Positions 17,053-26,082 are shown, counted from the stretch's first letter. The stretch: 64,000 nt of DNA from Corynebacterium afermentans subsp. lipophilum (GCF_030408375.1 NZ_CP046530.1:248001-312000), one strand, 5' to 3'. Made by a program: numbers and translations. The notes: a model not told the origin generated them from the sequence alone.

Positions 17053-18054
17053 ATGGCTGATTACGACTTGACTCGACGCCCCCGCCGCTTGCGGCAAACC
17101 CCCGCTATCCGTGAGTTTGTCACGGAAACGCGACTGCACCCGGCAGACTTCATCCTTCCGCTGTTCATCGCCGACGGCATCGACGCCCCGCGGGAGATTC
17201 CGTCCATGCCGGGCGTGTACCAGCACACCCCGGAATCGCTGGTTGAGATCTGCCGCGAGGCACTCGACGCCGGCGTGAAGTGCGTGGACCTGTTCGGCGT
17301 GCCGCGTGATGAGGACAAGGACGCCACCGGTTCCGTTGCGGTTGCCGACGACGGCGTGCTCAACCGCGCGATTGCGCTGCTGCGTAAGGAGTTCGGCGAC
17401 GAACTGATCATCATGGCGGACACCTGCCTGGACGAGTTCACTGACCACGGCCACTGCGGCGTGCTCACCACCGACGCGCACGGCAGGGAGGTGGTGGACA
17501 ACGACCCCACCGTGGAGATCTACTGCGAGATGGCGGTGGCCCAGGCGCGCGCGGGCGCGCACATCGTCAGCCCGTCCGGCATGATGGACGGCCAGATTGA
17601 GCAAATTCGCAAGGCGCTTGACGACGCGGGCTTTGCCGACGTTGCCATCATGGCCTACTCCGCGAAGTACGCCTCCAAGTTCTTCGGGCCGTTCCGCGAC
17701 GCGGTCGGCTCCTCGCTGAAGGGCGACCGCCGCACCTACCAGCAGGACCCAGCGAACGTGCGCGAGTCGCTGCTGGAGACGGAGCTGGACATCGCCGAGG
17801 GCGCGGACTTTGTCATGGTCAAGCCCGCGCTGCCGTACCTGGACGTGCTGGCCAAGATCGCGGAAATGTCCCCGGTGCCGGTGGCCGCCTACCAAGTCTC
17901 CGGCGAGTACGCCATGCTCAACGCCGCCGGTCAGAACGGCTGGATCGACTATGAAGAGACGATGATGGAAGCGTTGGTATCCATCAAGCGCGCCGGCGCA
18001 GACCAGATTTTCTCCTACTACGCCATCGAGGCAGCAAAGAGGCTCAATGGTTAG
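17053..18054 (+). CDS. hemB: Delta-aminolevulinic acid dehydratase (porphobilinogen synthase)
   Basis: 333 residues from the ATG at 17053; an ATG 9 nt earlier is also in frame. It condenses two 5-aminolevulinates to porphobilinogen. The active-site lysines are in [15 protein letters not shown] and [12 protein letters not shown]. The metal site reads [14 protein letters not shown]: of the three zinc cysteines in the E. coli-type enzyme the middle one is Asp here, the actinobacterial variant. The next gene starts 8 nt before its stop codon. Confidence 0.96.
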   Translation: MADYDLTRRPRRLRQTPAIREFVTETRLHPADFILPLFIADGIDAPREIPSMPGVYQHTPESLVEICREALDAGVKCVDLFGVPRDEDKDATGSVAVADDGVLNRAIALLRKEFGDELIIMADTCLDEFTDHGHCGVLTTDAHGREVVDNDPTVEIYCEMAVAQARAGAHIVSPSGMMDGQIEQIRKALDDAGFADVAIMAYSAKYASKFFGPFRDAVGSSLKGDRRTYQQDPANVRESLLETELDIAEGADFVMVKPALPYLDVLAKIAEMSPVPVAAYQVSGEYAMLNAAGQNGWIDYEETMMEALVSIKRAGADQIFSYYAIEAAKRLNG

Positions 18055-18661
18055 CTTGCCGCCAATGACTCCGGGGTCGCCGAGCAGGGTGGGACCGGAG
18101 GCCGTCGAGAAGCACAAGGGCTCCGTGCCAGAAGCTGTGCGCTACATGCTCGCGGCCTGGACCGTGATGATCGGCGGGGAACTGCTGCACCAGATTTTTG
18201 CTGTGGCGGCGAGTGTGATCGACCCGTCCGCGCTGCGTGAGGTGGCCAAGGAACGCGCCAAAAACAGCGACGGCGAGGTCTCCGAGGCGCTGATGAACGC
18301 CAGCGTGTACGGCTCCATCTTCATCATGGCGCTGTTGCAACTCGGTGTGATCCTGCTGTTCGTCTTCGCGCTGCGGGCGGTGCAAAAACAGGCGAAGTGG
18401 GCGGAAAACGCCCGTCGGCTGCTGCAGATCTTCTCCGTGTTTTTCGCACTGCGCATGCTCACGCTGTTCATGATGGTCCCGGCCTCCACCACGGTGCCGA
18501 CGGCGATGTTCGGTATCGACGGCGTTATCCAGATCGTCCTTGGTGTTGCGGGCGTGATGGGCGTGATCTATTCAGTGGATAAGGACTCCGTGGCGTGGAC
18601 CAAGCCGCCCAAGGACAAAGACAGCGCCACTGCGGAGCCGGCGGAGAAGAAGGAGCACTAA
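18047..18661 (+). CDS. Four-helix membrane protein of the heme operon, unknown function
   Basis: 204 residues, overlapping hemB by 8 nt. Hydrophobic segments lie at about 33-55, 88-108, 125-145 and 150-172 ([71 protein letters not shown]). The ends are charged (N-terminal [15 protein letters not shown]-terminal [19 protein letters not shown]). No family recognised. Its tight packing between hemB and hemE, with the next membrane protein and the dead ATPase, suggests that the three form a membrane assembly linked to heme precursors or metals; this is inference. Confidence 0.8.
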   Translation: MVSLPPMTPGSPSRVGPEAVEKHKGSVPEAVRYMLAAWTVMIGGELLHQIFAVAASVIDPSALREVAKERAKNSDGEVSEALMNASVYGSIFIMALLQLGVILLFVFALRAVQKQAKWAENARRLLQIFSVFFALRMLTLFMMVPASTTVPTAMFGIDGVIQIVLGVAGVMGVIYSVDKDSVAWTKPPKDKDSATAEPAEKKEH

Positions 18662-18664
18662 ACC

Positions 18665-19186
18665 GTGGCAGGGATGTTCCCGACGATGGTGTCGGACCCG
18701 AACGACAGGAACCGGCGCTTCACCGGCGAGGTCGGCCAGACGTGGCCGAAACCGCTGAAGATCGGCTACTACCTGTGCCTTCTTGCGGCGCTGCTGATGT
18801 TCGTCATCGCGTTTCTCACTATGGCAAAAGGGGTGCCGGACCGGCTGCCGGATTTGTGGATGATCGAAGGCGCCGACGAGGAGCTCTACGATACTTTCGC
18901 ACGGAACCAGCGGATCTACACCTGGGGCAGCATCATCCTCGGCTCCCTCATCACATCGTGCTGTGCCTATTTGCCACAAGGCTCGAAAGTCGCACGCCGC
19001 TGGCTGGCCGGGTTCATCGGCCTGGCGGTGTTTTTGCAGCTGGCCAGCTTCTTCGTCGGCGTGGCGGGGCTGGCATCCGTCGTCGTGGTTGTCGTTCTGG
19101 TTTTCGCTCTGTTTTTCGTGTTCCGCCCGGCCGCCAACGCGTTTGTGGATAAGCGCAGCGGGGACGTGTGGGAAGGGGTGGAATGA
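18665..19186 (+). CDS. Three-helix membrane protein of the heme operon, unknown function
   Basis: 173 residues with a GTG start 3 nt after the preceding stop. Membrane segments are at about 36-58 (YYLCLLAALLMFVIAFLTMA), 88-107 (IILGSLITSCCAYL) and 115-152 (FIGLAVFLQLASFFVGVAGL followed by a Val/Phe-rich helix). No conserved catalytic motif is visible. It overlaps the P-type ATPase homologue by 4 nt (ATGA), so the two are translationally coupled. Its role is unknown; see the ATPase entry for the operon argument. Confidence 0.8.
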   Translation: MAGMFPTMVSDPNDRNRRFTGEVGQTWPKPLKIGYYLCLLAALLMFVIAFLTMAKGVPDRLPDLWMIEGADEELYDTFARNQRIYTWGSIILGSLITSCCAYLPQGSKVARRWLAGFIGLAVFLQLASFFVGVAGLASVVVVVVLVFALFFVFRPAANAFVDKRSGDVWEGVE

Positions 19187-21789
19187 GCAAGTACGAGGGC
19201 GAGGACCTGGAAAAGCTCAGCACCACCGGGCGCGAAGGCGCCAAGTTGGCCCAGCTGAGCGGAGAGGAGCTCGACGAATACATCGAGGCCGCCCGCGACG
19301 CAGCCAGGGAAGCCGGGGTCGACCCGGCCACTGCCCGTCGTGACTTGGACGGCGAACTCGTGCGCCCCAATGCTTCCTACGCCTTCGAGCTGCACGGGCT
19401 GGAGGACGGCCCGCAGCTGACAGAGATCGAAGACGCCCTCGAATCCCTCGACGGCGTTTCCGCCCGCCTGGTGTACCCCACCCGCATGGCGTGGGTGACG
19501 GCGCCGGCGACCATGCCGCTGCCGCAGCTGATCAAGACCATCGAAGAGTTCGGCGTGACAGCCGTGGTCACGGACTCCACCCTGCAGCGCCGCGCCCACG
19601 GCCGCTACTGGACGGAACACCCCATGCCGCGGCGCGCCAAACACCACCGGAAAGAAGAAGCGGCGCACCTTTTGGCCCGCGCCCAGGGGTTCGTGCAGAA
19701 CAAAACCCGCGCGGAACGCCGCAGCGGCGACGTGCTGTTTACCGCCCGCGACCTAGTCACCCCGGGCAGGCTGTGGCTGGCGGTGGTGCTGACCATCCCG
19801 GTGCTGCTGCTGACCTACGTGCCTGCCCTCGGGTTCCCGGGGTGGCAGTGGGTGGCGTTCGCGCTGACCACCCCGGTGGCGCTGTGGTGCGCCTCCCCGT
19901 TCCACCGCGCGATGGCCGGGGGCGTGCGCCGCGGGCTCTCGGCGCTGGACGGTGCGAGTTCCATCGCCATTTTGGCGTCGTACCTGTGGTCCTTTGCCAT
20001 GCTGCTGTTTACCGACGCCGGGCGCATCGGTTACCAATCCAGCGGCACCTGGGTGCCGTTAGACATCGGCCGCGGCCCGGAGCTCTACCTGGAAGTCTCC
20101 TGCACGGTGACGACGTTGCTGCTGCTCGGACGCTTCTTTTCTATGCGGGTGCGCACCAACCTGTTGGACGAGTTGGAGGCGCGCCGCCCCGGCGCAGAGT
20201 CGACCTACGAGGTCACTCACCGCAAGAAGGGCGGCGGCTGCGAGCGGCTCCCAGCGACGGAGATCATGCGTGGCGACGACGTCCGTGTCCGCGCAGGCCA
20301 GGTCATCCCCGTCGACGGGGAAGTGGTCGGCGGATCCGGCGCGATCGGCTGGGAGCTGGTGAACACCCATGACAGCCCACAGTTGAAGGTGGGCAAGCGC
20401 GTCGTGGCGGGCTCCGTGCTGCGTGAAGGCGACATCAAGGTCCGCACGATCCGCGTCGGCCACACCACACTTTTGACGGCAGTGCAGCGATGGCTGGAGG
20501 AAGCCTCGCGCCACCAGAACGCCGCCACGATGGTCTCCACCCGCTCCGCCAGCATGCTCATCCCGGCCGCGTACGCGATTGCGGTGCTGGACTTCGGCCT
20601 GTGGCTGCTGTTTACCGGAAACGTCAACACTGCGGCGTCGACAGCCTTGGCGATCCTGGTGGTGGTTGCCCCGTTTAGCCTTGCCATCTCGCCGGCGCTG
20701 GCGATCCGCCAGGGCATCGAGGCCGCCGTGCGCAACGGCGTGCTTATGAGAGACGGCAACGCTTTGAGAGTCCTGTCCAAGGTGGACACCGCCGTGTTCA
20801 ACCGCGTGGGCACCCTGGTGCTGCCGCAGATGCACGTGGAAACGGTCACCGCCGCAGACGGGGAAAGCAGCGAACTGGTGGTGCGCATCGCCGGCGTGCT
20901 TTCTGCAGATTCGGACCACCCGGCCTCACGCGCCATTGTGAAGGCGGCCCGCGAGGTGCGCGACGCCCGCTCCGGAGACCCGCGCGTGCCGGATTGGATT
21001 GAGGTCGGCGACGACACAGTCACCCCCGACGGCGAACTCGGCGGCCGCCTCACCGCCACCTGGGGCTCCGGGGAGAACGCCCGCACCCATACTTTCGACG
21101 CCTCCCTGTGGCGGCCCACCAACCTGTCCCAACTCAATGGCAAGCTGTTGGTGGCTGCCACCACAGGCGGCACCCCAGTGGTGGTGCGCTGGGACGGCAA
21201 AGACCGCGGCGTGATCACACTTTTCGACCCCGCCAAGGAAGACGCTATCCAGGCGGTGGACACCCTGGAATCCATGGGCGTGGAAACGGTGATGCTCTCG
21301 CGCGACACCTATCCGGTCGCGCGTCGCTTCGCCGACTTTTTGGGCATCTCCCAGGTGCTCGCGGGCATCCGCTCCCACCAGAAACCCGCCGCGGTGCGTG
21401 CCCTGCACACCCAGGGCGGCATTGTGGCAATGGTGGGCGATTCCAGCGTGCTGCCGGTGCTGCGCGTGGCGGACTCCGGCATCCTGTACGCCGGCGAGGA
21501 CCTCTACGGCACCAAGGCGCCGAGTTGGAACAACGTCAGCGACGTGGTGCTCGTGCGCAACGACGTCATGGCCGTGCCCCAGGCCATTGAGCACGCCCGC
21601 CGCGTCAACCGCATCGCCGACAGGAACCTGTGGTTCGCCGGCATCTACAACGCGGCCGCCATCGTCCTGGCCGCCGCAGGCGTGCTGCCCCCGGTGGGCG
21701 CAACCCTGCTCATGCTGGGAAGTTCCCTGCTTGTGGAGTACAGCTCGCGCCGCGCCAGCCGGTTCCGGGTTCAGGGTCTGCGCCGGTAG
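19183..21789 (+). CDS. Degenerate P1B-type ATPase homologue lacking catalytic residues
   Basis: 868 residues, one continuous frame. An HMA-like domain (about 65-125) is followed by membrane helices and a cytosolic part that aligns with P1B metal pumps. The key residues are gone. The DKTGT phosphorylation motif is replaced by N-R-V-G-T within VDTAVFNRVGTLV (Asp to Asn540). The CPC metal motif is APF at 496-498. TGES is THDS at 395-398. GDGxND is GDSSVL at about 752-757. The SDHPASRAI nucleotide-binding HP motif survives. No frameshift or stop is present and the gene is coupled to its neighbours, so it is maintained as a non-pumping protein rather than a pseudogene. Possible roles are metal or porphyrin binding or scaffolding for heme enzymes. 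Confidence 0.88.
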   Translation: MSKYEGEDLEKLSTTGREGAKLAQLSGEELDEYIEAARDAAREAGVDPATARRDLDGELVRPNASYAFELHGLEDGPQLTEIEDALESLDGVSARLVYPTRMAWVTAPATMPLPQLIKTIEEFGVTAVVTDSTLQRRAHGRYWTEHPMPRRAKHHRKEEAAHLLARAQGFVQNKTRAERRSGDVLFTARDLVTPGRLWLAVVLTIPVLLLTYVPALGFPGWQWVAFALTTPVALWCASPFHRAMAGGVRRGLSALDGASSIAILASYLWSFAMLLFTDAGRIGYQSSGTWVPLDIGRGPELYLEVSCTVTTLLLLGRFFSMRVRTNLLDELEARRPGAESTYEVTHRKKGGGCERLPATEIMRGDDVRVRAGQVIPVDGEVVGGSGAIGWELVNTHDSPQLKVGKRVVAGSVLREGDIKVRTIRVGHTTLLTAVQRWLEEASRHQNAATMVSTRSASMLIPAAYAIAVLDFGLWLLFTGNVNTAASTALAILVVVAPFSLAISPALAIRQGIEAAVRNGVLMRDGNALRVLSKVDTAVFNRVGTLVLPQMHVETVTAADGESSELVVRIAGVLSADSDHPASRAIVKAAREVRDARSGDPRVPDWIEVGDDTVTPDGELGGRLTATWGSGENARTHTFDASLWRPTNLSQLNGKLLVAATTGGTPVVVRWDGKDRGVITLFDPAKEDAIQAVDTLESMGVETVMLSRDTYPVARRFADFLGISQVLAGIRSHQKPAAVRALHTQGGIVAMVGDSSVLPVLRVADSGILYAGEDLYGTKAPSWNNVSDVVLVRNDVMAVPQAIEHARRVNRIADRNLWFAGIYNAAAIVLAAAGVLPPVGATLLMLGSSLLVEYSSRRASRFRVQGLRR

Positions 21790-21800
21790 GCTTGGGTGCC

Positions 21801-22850
21801 ATGACCAGACGCGATCTCACCAACGCACCACTGCTCGAGGCGGCCTGTGGCCGTACCCCCTCGCGCACCCCGGTGTGGTTCATGCGCCAGGCCGGCCGCT
21901 CCTTGCCCGAATACCGCGAAGTGCGCGAAGGCATCCCCATGCTGGACTCGTGCTTCATGCCGGAACTTCTCGCGGAGATCACGCTGCAGCCGGTGCGCCG
22001 CCACGACGTCGACGCCGCGATCCTGTTCTCCGACATCGTGGTCCCGCTCAAGGCAGCGGGCGTGGACGTGGAGATCGTGCCCGGCCGCGGCCCGGTGATG
22101 CGGGAGGCGGTGCGCACTCGCAGTGACGTGGAGAAGCTGCCCGTGCTGGACAGCGAGGTCGCCGCCGTCGCCGACGGCATCCGCATCATCCTGGACGAAC
22201 TGAACGACACCCAAGCCCTCATCGGCTTCGTCGGCGCGCCGTTTACCCTGGCCAGCTACCTCATCGAGGGTGGTCCGAGCAAGAACCACGAAAAGACCAA
22301 GGCGATGATGCACGCGGAGCCGGAAACCTGGCACGCGCTGATGCGACACCTGGTGCCCACGATCATCGCGTTCCTGCGCACGCAGGTCGAGGCCGGCATC
22401 GACGCGATGCAGCTGTTCGACTCCTGGGCGGGCTTCCTCACCGAAGTCGACTACCGCGAATTCGTCCTGCCGTACTCGGAGGAGATCCTCGAATCCGTCG
22501 CCGGGGAGATCCCACGCATCCACTTCGGGGTGAGCACCGGCGAGCTGCTCGGCGCGATGTCCGAAGCCGGCAGCGAGGTCATGGGCGTGGACTGGCGCGT
22601 ACCGCTGGACACGGCCGCGACCCGGTTTGCCTCCCCGCGCGTGCTGCAGGGCAACCTGGATCCGGCGATGCTGTTCGCCGGCACTGACGTGGTTCGCGGC
22701 GAGGTCGCACGCATCAAGGCGGAAGCCGCCCGCGCAATTGCAGCGGGCGACGCCACCGGACACATCTTCAACCTCGGCCACGGCGTGCTGCCCACCACCG
22801 ATGCAGACGCGATCACCGAGGCCGTGCGCATCATCCACGAGGAGAGCTAA
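21801..22850 (+). CDS. hemE: Uroporphyrinogen decarboxylase
   Basis: 349 residues, ATG at 21801, 11 nt after the ATPase homologue. It converts uroporphyrinogen III to coproporphyrinogen III. The signature PVWFMRQAGRSLPEYR is near the N-terminus, IGFVGAPFTLASYLIEGG forms the substrate cleft and the catalytic Asp lies in AAILFSDIVVP. Its stop overlaps the hemY start (TAATG). Confidence 0.97.
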   Translation: MTRRDLTNAPLLEAACGRTPSRTPVWFMRQAGRSLPEYREVREGIPMLDSCFMPELLAEITLQPVRRHDVDAAILFSDIVVPLKAAGVDVEIVPGRGPVMREAVRTRSDVEKLPVLDSEVAAVADGIRIILDELNDTQALIGFVGAPFTLASYLIEGGPSKNHEKTKAMMHAEPETWHALMRHLVPTIIAFLRTQVEAGIDAMQLFDSWAGFLTEVDYREFVLPYSEEILESVAGEIPRIHFGVSTGELLGAMSEAGSEVMGVDWRVPLDTAATRFASPRVLQGNLDPAMLFAGTDVVRGEVARIKAEAARAIAAGDATGHIFNLGHGVLPTTDADAITEAVRIIHEES

Positions 22851-24298
22851 TGAACATCGCCATCATCGGCGCTGGCCTGGCGGGCCTGACCGCCGCGTAC
22901 GAACTTCGCAGCACGGGCTCCGCCCGCGCCGGGGCAGAGAACGACCTGAAGGTCGACGTTTACGAGGCTACCGACCGGCTTGGCGGCAAACTGCACACCG
23001 TCGCTTTTGAAGCCGGCCCTACCGACATGGGCGCCGAGGCGTTCATGGCGCGTCGCCAAGACGCTGTGGACTTCTTCACCGAGCTCGGCCTCGCCGGCTC
23101 GCTGGTGGAACCCTCCGGCCTGCGCTCCCTGGTGTGGGTCGACGGCGAGACGCGGGGGTTGCCCACCGGCGGCGTGATGGGCATCCCGTCCACGTCCGAG
23201 ACCGTCAAGCACCTGGTCAGCGAGGACACCGCCCAGCGCATCGACACCGAGGCCGACCGCGAAGGCTTCGACTGGGAAGTCGGCGGTGACGCCAACGTGG
23301 GCGCGCTCGTGCGCGAACGCTACGGCGACGAGGTGGTGGACAACATCGTCTCCTCCCTGCTCGGCGGGGTGTACTCCTGCACCGCCGACGACCTCGGTGT
23401 GCGCGCGACCATCCCGCAGCTGGCCGAGGAGCTCGACCGCCTCGCCGCCGCAGACGGCAAGGTCCACCTGTCCACCGCCGTGGCCAACCTGGAGCGCTCC
23501 CGCCGCGAGATGCCCACCGGCCAGGGCGCGGTGTTCAAGACCTTCCGGGACGGCTACCAGGAGGTCTACGAAACGCTAGCCGAGAAATCCGGCGCGGACA
23601 TCTACATCGACGCGTTTATCTCCGCCATCAGCCTCGCAAGCTCGGCAGATGGGACAGAAGGACCGAAGTACCGCCTCAAAGGCGGCGAGGACAAGGTCTA
23701 CGACCACGTCATCCTCGCCGTGCCCGCCCCCACCGCGGCGCTGCTGCTCAAAGAGGTCGCGCCTGAGGCCTCCGAGGCGCTGAAAACTGTGAAGCTGGCC
23801 AACTCCGCGGTGGTGGGCATGCGGTTTGCCACCGACGAGGGCTTGCCGCAGAACTCCGGTGTCCTCGTGTCTACCGGCGCGGAGGACGTCCGCGCGAAGG
23901 CGTTCACGTTTTCCTCGCGCAAGTGGCCGCACCTTGCCGAGCGCGGCGGCGCACTCGTGCGCGCCAGCTTCGGCCGCTTCGGCGACAACGTCGCCATCAC
24001 CGCCACCGAGGACGATCTCGTGGACTGGGCCCTCGACGACCTTAAAACCATCACCGGCTTCGACGGCCGCGCCGCCGGCCTCGAGGAAATCTACGTCCAA
24101 CGCTGGCTCGGCGGCCTGCCCCGCTTCGACGAGAACCACCTCGCCACCGTGGCCAAGGTGCGCAGCCTGCTTCTCGACGAACCAAAGGCCTCCCACATCT
24201 CCCTCACCGGTGCCTGGGCCGGTGGCGTCGGCGTGCCGGCAGTTATCGCCGATGCGAGGGCCGCGGCGGCAGCTGCCGTCGATAAGCAAAAGCCCTAA
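22850..24298 (+). CDS. hemY: Coproporphyrinogen III / protoporphyrinogen oxidase (HemY/CgoX)
   Basis: 482 residues. It is an FAD-dependent oxidase with the dinucleotide fold IAIIGAGLAGLTAAYEL at the start, the second motif VYEATDRLGGKLHT, and the C-terminal FAD contact LTGAWAGGVGVPAVI. In actinobacteria this enzyme works in the coproporphyrin-dependent branch, oxidising coproporphyrinogen III to coproporphyrin III; that assignment is from family knowledge. The partner genes hemQ and the ferrochelatase are not in the window. It overlaps the convergent toxin gene by 4 nt. Confidence 0.94.
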   Translation: MNIAIIGAGLAGLTAAYELRSTGSARAGAENDLKVDVYEATDRLGGKLHTVAFEAGPTDMGAEAFMARRQDAVDFFTELGLAGSLVEPSGLRSLVWVDGETRGLPTGGVMGIPSTSETVKHLVSEDTAQRIDTEADREGFDWEVGGDANVGALVRERYGDEVVDNIVSSLLGGVYSCTADDLGVRATIPQLAEELDRLAAADGKVHLSTAVANLERSRREMPTGQGAVFKTFRDGYQEVYETLAEKSGADIYIDAFISAISLASSADGTEGPKYRLKGGEDKVYDHVILAVPAPTAALLLKEVAPEASEALKTVKLANSAVVGMRFATDEGLPQNSGVLVSTGAEDVRAKAFTFSSRKWPHLAERGGALVRASFGRFGDNVAITATEDDLVDWALDDLKTITGFDGRAAGLEEIYVQRWLGGLPRFDENHLATVAKVRSLLLDEPKASHISLTGAWAGGVGVPAVIADARAAAAAAVDKQKP

Positions 24299-24711
24299 GC
24301 CCACGGGTTGTGCAGTTCCACCCCTGTGCCCTCGAAATCCTTGGTGTTACGGGTGGCCAGGGGAGCGTTGTGGGCGCGGCAAATCGCGGCGATCATCGCG
24401 TCCGCGTCCTGAATCGGCCTGCCCGCCGCCCTACGTGCCGCCTTAACTTGGCCGAACTCGGCGGCAGCGGCGAAGTCGTAGTCCAACACGGCGCCTCGCA
24501 ACAACAGCTCGTCGAGTGTCGCGGCGACAACCGCAGCCAGCTGCCTAGTTCTACGGCCAGGTGGACGAAGAGCCACGCCGGCCAAGAGTTCGCCAGCTGC
24601 GATTGAGGTCGTCCACTTCTCCTGCGCCACCGTGTCCAACCAATGCACGCACCGCTGGTCCGGCTGGGGCTTCAGCAGCTCCGACATGACATTCGTGTCG
24701 AGGACGATCAT
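24295..24711 (-). CDS. PIN-domain ribonuclease toxin (VapC/FitB family)
   Basis: 138 residues. The PIN acidic residues are visible: Asp5 in VLDTNVMSEL, Glu in AAGELLAG, Asp in IQDADAMIAA and the C-terminal ATRNTKDFEG. LDTNVMSELL with the PIQDADAMIAAIC core is characteristic of the FitB subgroup. It would cleave RNA when free of the antitoxin. Its ATG overlaps the antitoxin stop (ATGA), the usual toxin-antitoxin coupling. The gene ends inside the last codons of hemY, tail to tail, which suggests a close-fitting insertion after hemY. Confidence 0.92.
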   Translation of the reverse strand: MIVLDTNVMSELLKPQPDQRCVHWLDTVAQEKWTTSIAAGELLAGVALRPPGRRTRQLAAVVAATLDELLLRGAVLDYDFAAAAEFGQVKAARRAAGRPIQDADAMIAAICRAHNAPLATRNTKDFEGTGVELHNPWA

Positions 24712-25115
24712 GACAAACCCGGGAGGTTCCTGCTGCCGGTGCGTTCTGGGAGTTCGAAGTCCTCGAAACCACCGTGCTCCCTGGAAAGCTCGTAGATGAG
24801 CCGGCCCGCGTCAACGGGGCGGGTGCCCCTCTCCAGGATCGCGCGAGCTTCGTCCTCAACCGAGCGGCTGTGTTTTTGGGCCAGCTCGCTGAGTCGACGT
24901 TGCGTCTGGTCCGGCAAACTGAGGGCCGAAAGCCCACCATGCTTCACGTAGGCCACCTGCTGCTTTCCTGGAAAGGCTGCCGCCTGAAGAATGCTCCTCG
25001 CCTGTGACTCCATCGATCTGCCATTTTGCTTCGCCTGGCGTTGGAGCTGCTCTTTGACAGCTATATCCAGCCCCCGGATGGTCAGGGTCGCTGTAGTGCG
25101 GTCTTTGCGGGACAC
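24708..25115 (-). CDS. Antitoxin with two tandem ribbon-helix-helix domains (FitA-like)
   Basis: 135 residues, GTG start at 25115 with GAGGAGG 8 nt upstream. FitA antitoxins are normally about 80 residues with one RHH. Here two RHH copies follow each other: TLTIRGLDIAVKEQLQRQA with NGRSMESQARSIL (about 10-44), then ALSLPDQTQRRLSELA with HSRSVEDEARAIL (about 63-95). A C-terminal tail (GRLIYELSREHGGFEDFEL) is the likely toxin-binding segment. One chain may fold like the usual RHH dimer. It is first in the operon and its promoter region carries two similar 8-bp palindromes. Confidence 0.9.
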   Translation of the reverse strand: MSRKDRTTATLTIRGLDIAVKEQLQRQAKQNGRSMESQARSILQAAAFPGKQQVAYVKHGGLSALSLPDQTQRRLSELAQKHSRSVEDEARAILERGTRPVDAGRLIYELSREHGGFEDFELPERTGSRNLPGLS

Positions 25116-25131
25116 CGTTGGCCTCCTCTTT

Positions 25132-25157
25132 TTGCAAGTGCTGGCACAATGCTAGCA
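25132..25157. promoter_or_regulatory. Candidate toxin-antitoxin operator
   Basis: TGCTGGCA (25139-25146) and TGCTAGCA (25150-25157) lie 11 bp apart, one helical turn, 24-42 bp upstream of the antitoxin start. TGCTAGCA is a perfect palindrome and the two boxes form a larger inverted repeat. This layout suits RHH autorepressors that bind adjacent boxes on one DNA face. Confidence 0.6.
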
Positions 25158-25213
25158 ACGTGCGGGCACTTTGGGTATGGGGTGCACGCGAATGTGCACT
25201 AGGTTGATCACCT

Positions 25214-25975
25214 ATGGAAGAACACGCGGATCCACGCGAGACCACCGCCGAGAAGGAGTGGTGGGAAGAAGACGGCCTGCCGTGGAACGGCAAACCCACC
25301 AAGGCTGACTACTGGTGCCTGGGCTGGTTCGGCTTCGTCGGTATCTTCGGCCTGGCCATGATCCCGCTGCGGGCCTGGCTTTTGGGCCTGGACCCGCCGA
25401 TTATGCTGGCTCTGACCGGCTCGCGCGTCGGCGCCGCGTCCACAGGTGCGCTCGCCGCGGTGGGGGAGGCGCCGCACTGGCTGTTGTTCCTGCTCATCGG
25501 CTCGATCGTGAACATCAAGTTCGACTGGATCTACTGGTGGGCAGGCAAACTCTGGGGGCGCGGGATCTTGGACGTGCAGGCCGCGAACTCGCCGCGCGCC
25601 GCGAAAAACATCGAGCGCGTGGAGAAGTGGGCCGTGAAGCTGGGCTGGCTGGGCATCTTCCTCGCCTACGTGCCCATCCCGCTGCCGATCGCGTTCGTGG
25701 TGTTCGTGCTCATGGGCATGACCAGGATGCCGCTGCGGAAGTTCATGGTCCTGGACTTCATCTCCAAAACCATCTGGTCCTTCCTCTACCTGGGCCTGGG
25801 CTGGTGGATCGGCGAGCCGGTGGTGATGGTGCTGGAGCAGTACGCCAAGGTGGCCAACTGGATCGCCATCGCGCTGCTGGTGGTGGTGTTCTACGGCATT
25901 TTCCGCAACCAGAACAAGAAGAAGCCGGCGGTGCAGCCCGAGGTGGTGGGCAACGAGCTCGAGGCCGGGCGGTAG
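25214..25975 (+). CDS. DedA/SNARE-associated family membrane protein
   Basis: 253 residues. After an acidic N-terminus (EEHADPRETTAEKEWWEED) come membrane segments at about 38-58, 88-108, 145-165, 180-200 and 210-230. The DedA-type core is FLAYVPIPLPIAFVVFVLMGMTRMPLRKFMVLDF, with the conserved re-entrant region and the basic residue in R-K-F. Family members affect undecaprenyl-phosphate or lipid translocation and envelope stability. There is no clear ribosome-binding site, so the start could be leaderless. It lies between the toxin-antitoxin pair and two intergenic repeats. Confidence 0.82.
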   Translation: MEEHADPRETTAEKEWWEEDGLPWNGKPTKADYWCLGWFGFVGIFGLAMIPLRAWLLGLDPPIMLALTGSRVGAASTGALAAVGEAPHWLLFLLIGSIVNIKFDWIYWWAGKLWGRGILDVQAANSPRAAKNIERVEKWAVKLGWLGIFLAYVPIPLPIAFVVFVLMGMTRMPLRKFMVLDFISKTIWSFLYLGLGWWIGEPVVMVLEQYAKVANWIAIALLVVVFYGIFRNQNKKKPAVQPEVVGNELEAGR

Positions 25976-25996
25976 GCCGGCCGAGCGGCGCCAAAA

Positions 25997-26058
25997 GTCG
26001 AGCGGCGGAGGTCGAGTACGCCCTGTTTTAGGCCCGTACTCGACCTCCCGGACTCGAC
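25997..26058. repeat. Intergenic palindrome built from four copies of GTCGAG
   Basis: GTCGAG stands at 25997-26002 and 26011-26016, and CTCGAC at 26039-26044 and 26053-26058; each pair is 14 bp apart. Arms AAAGTCGAG...GGAGGTCGAGTACG and CGTACTCGACCTCC...CTCGACTTT pair almost fully around a loop of about 14 nt. It lies 22 nt after the DedA gene between convergent genes. It has the same design as 11144-11236 but another word. Confidence 0.8.
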
Positions 26059-26082
26059 TTTCGCGTCGGTGGGTGAAGGGGC

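Noticed and set aside
15406-18117. Very long minus-strand open frame (about 900 codons) opposite hemD and hemB
   Set aside because: It is antisense to two certain enzymes, has His/Arg/Gly-rich composition typical of the complementary frame of GC-rich genes and no recognisable domain.
19183-21789. Sequencing error or frameshift as the cause of missing ATPase motifs
   Set aside because: Flanking residues align without gaps around each changed motif, and four separated motifs are altered by substitution, not by frame change.
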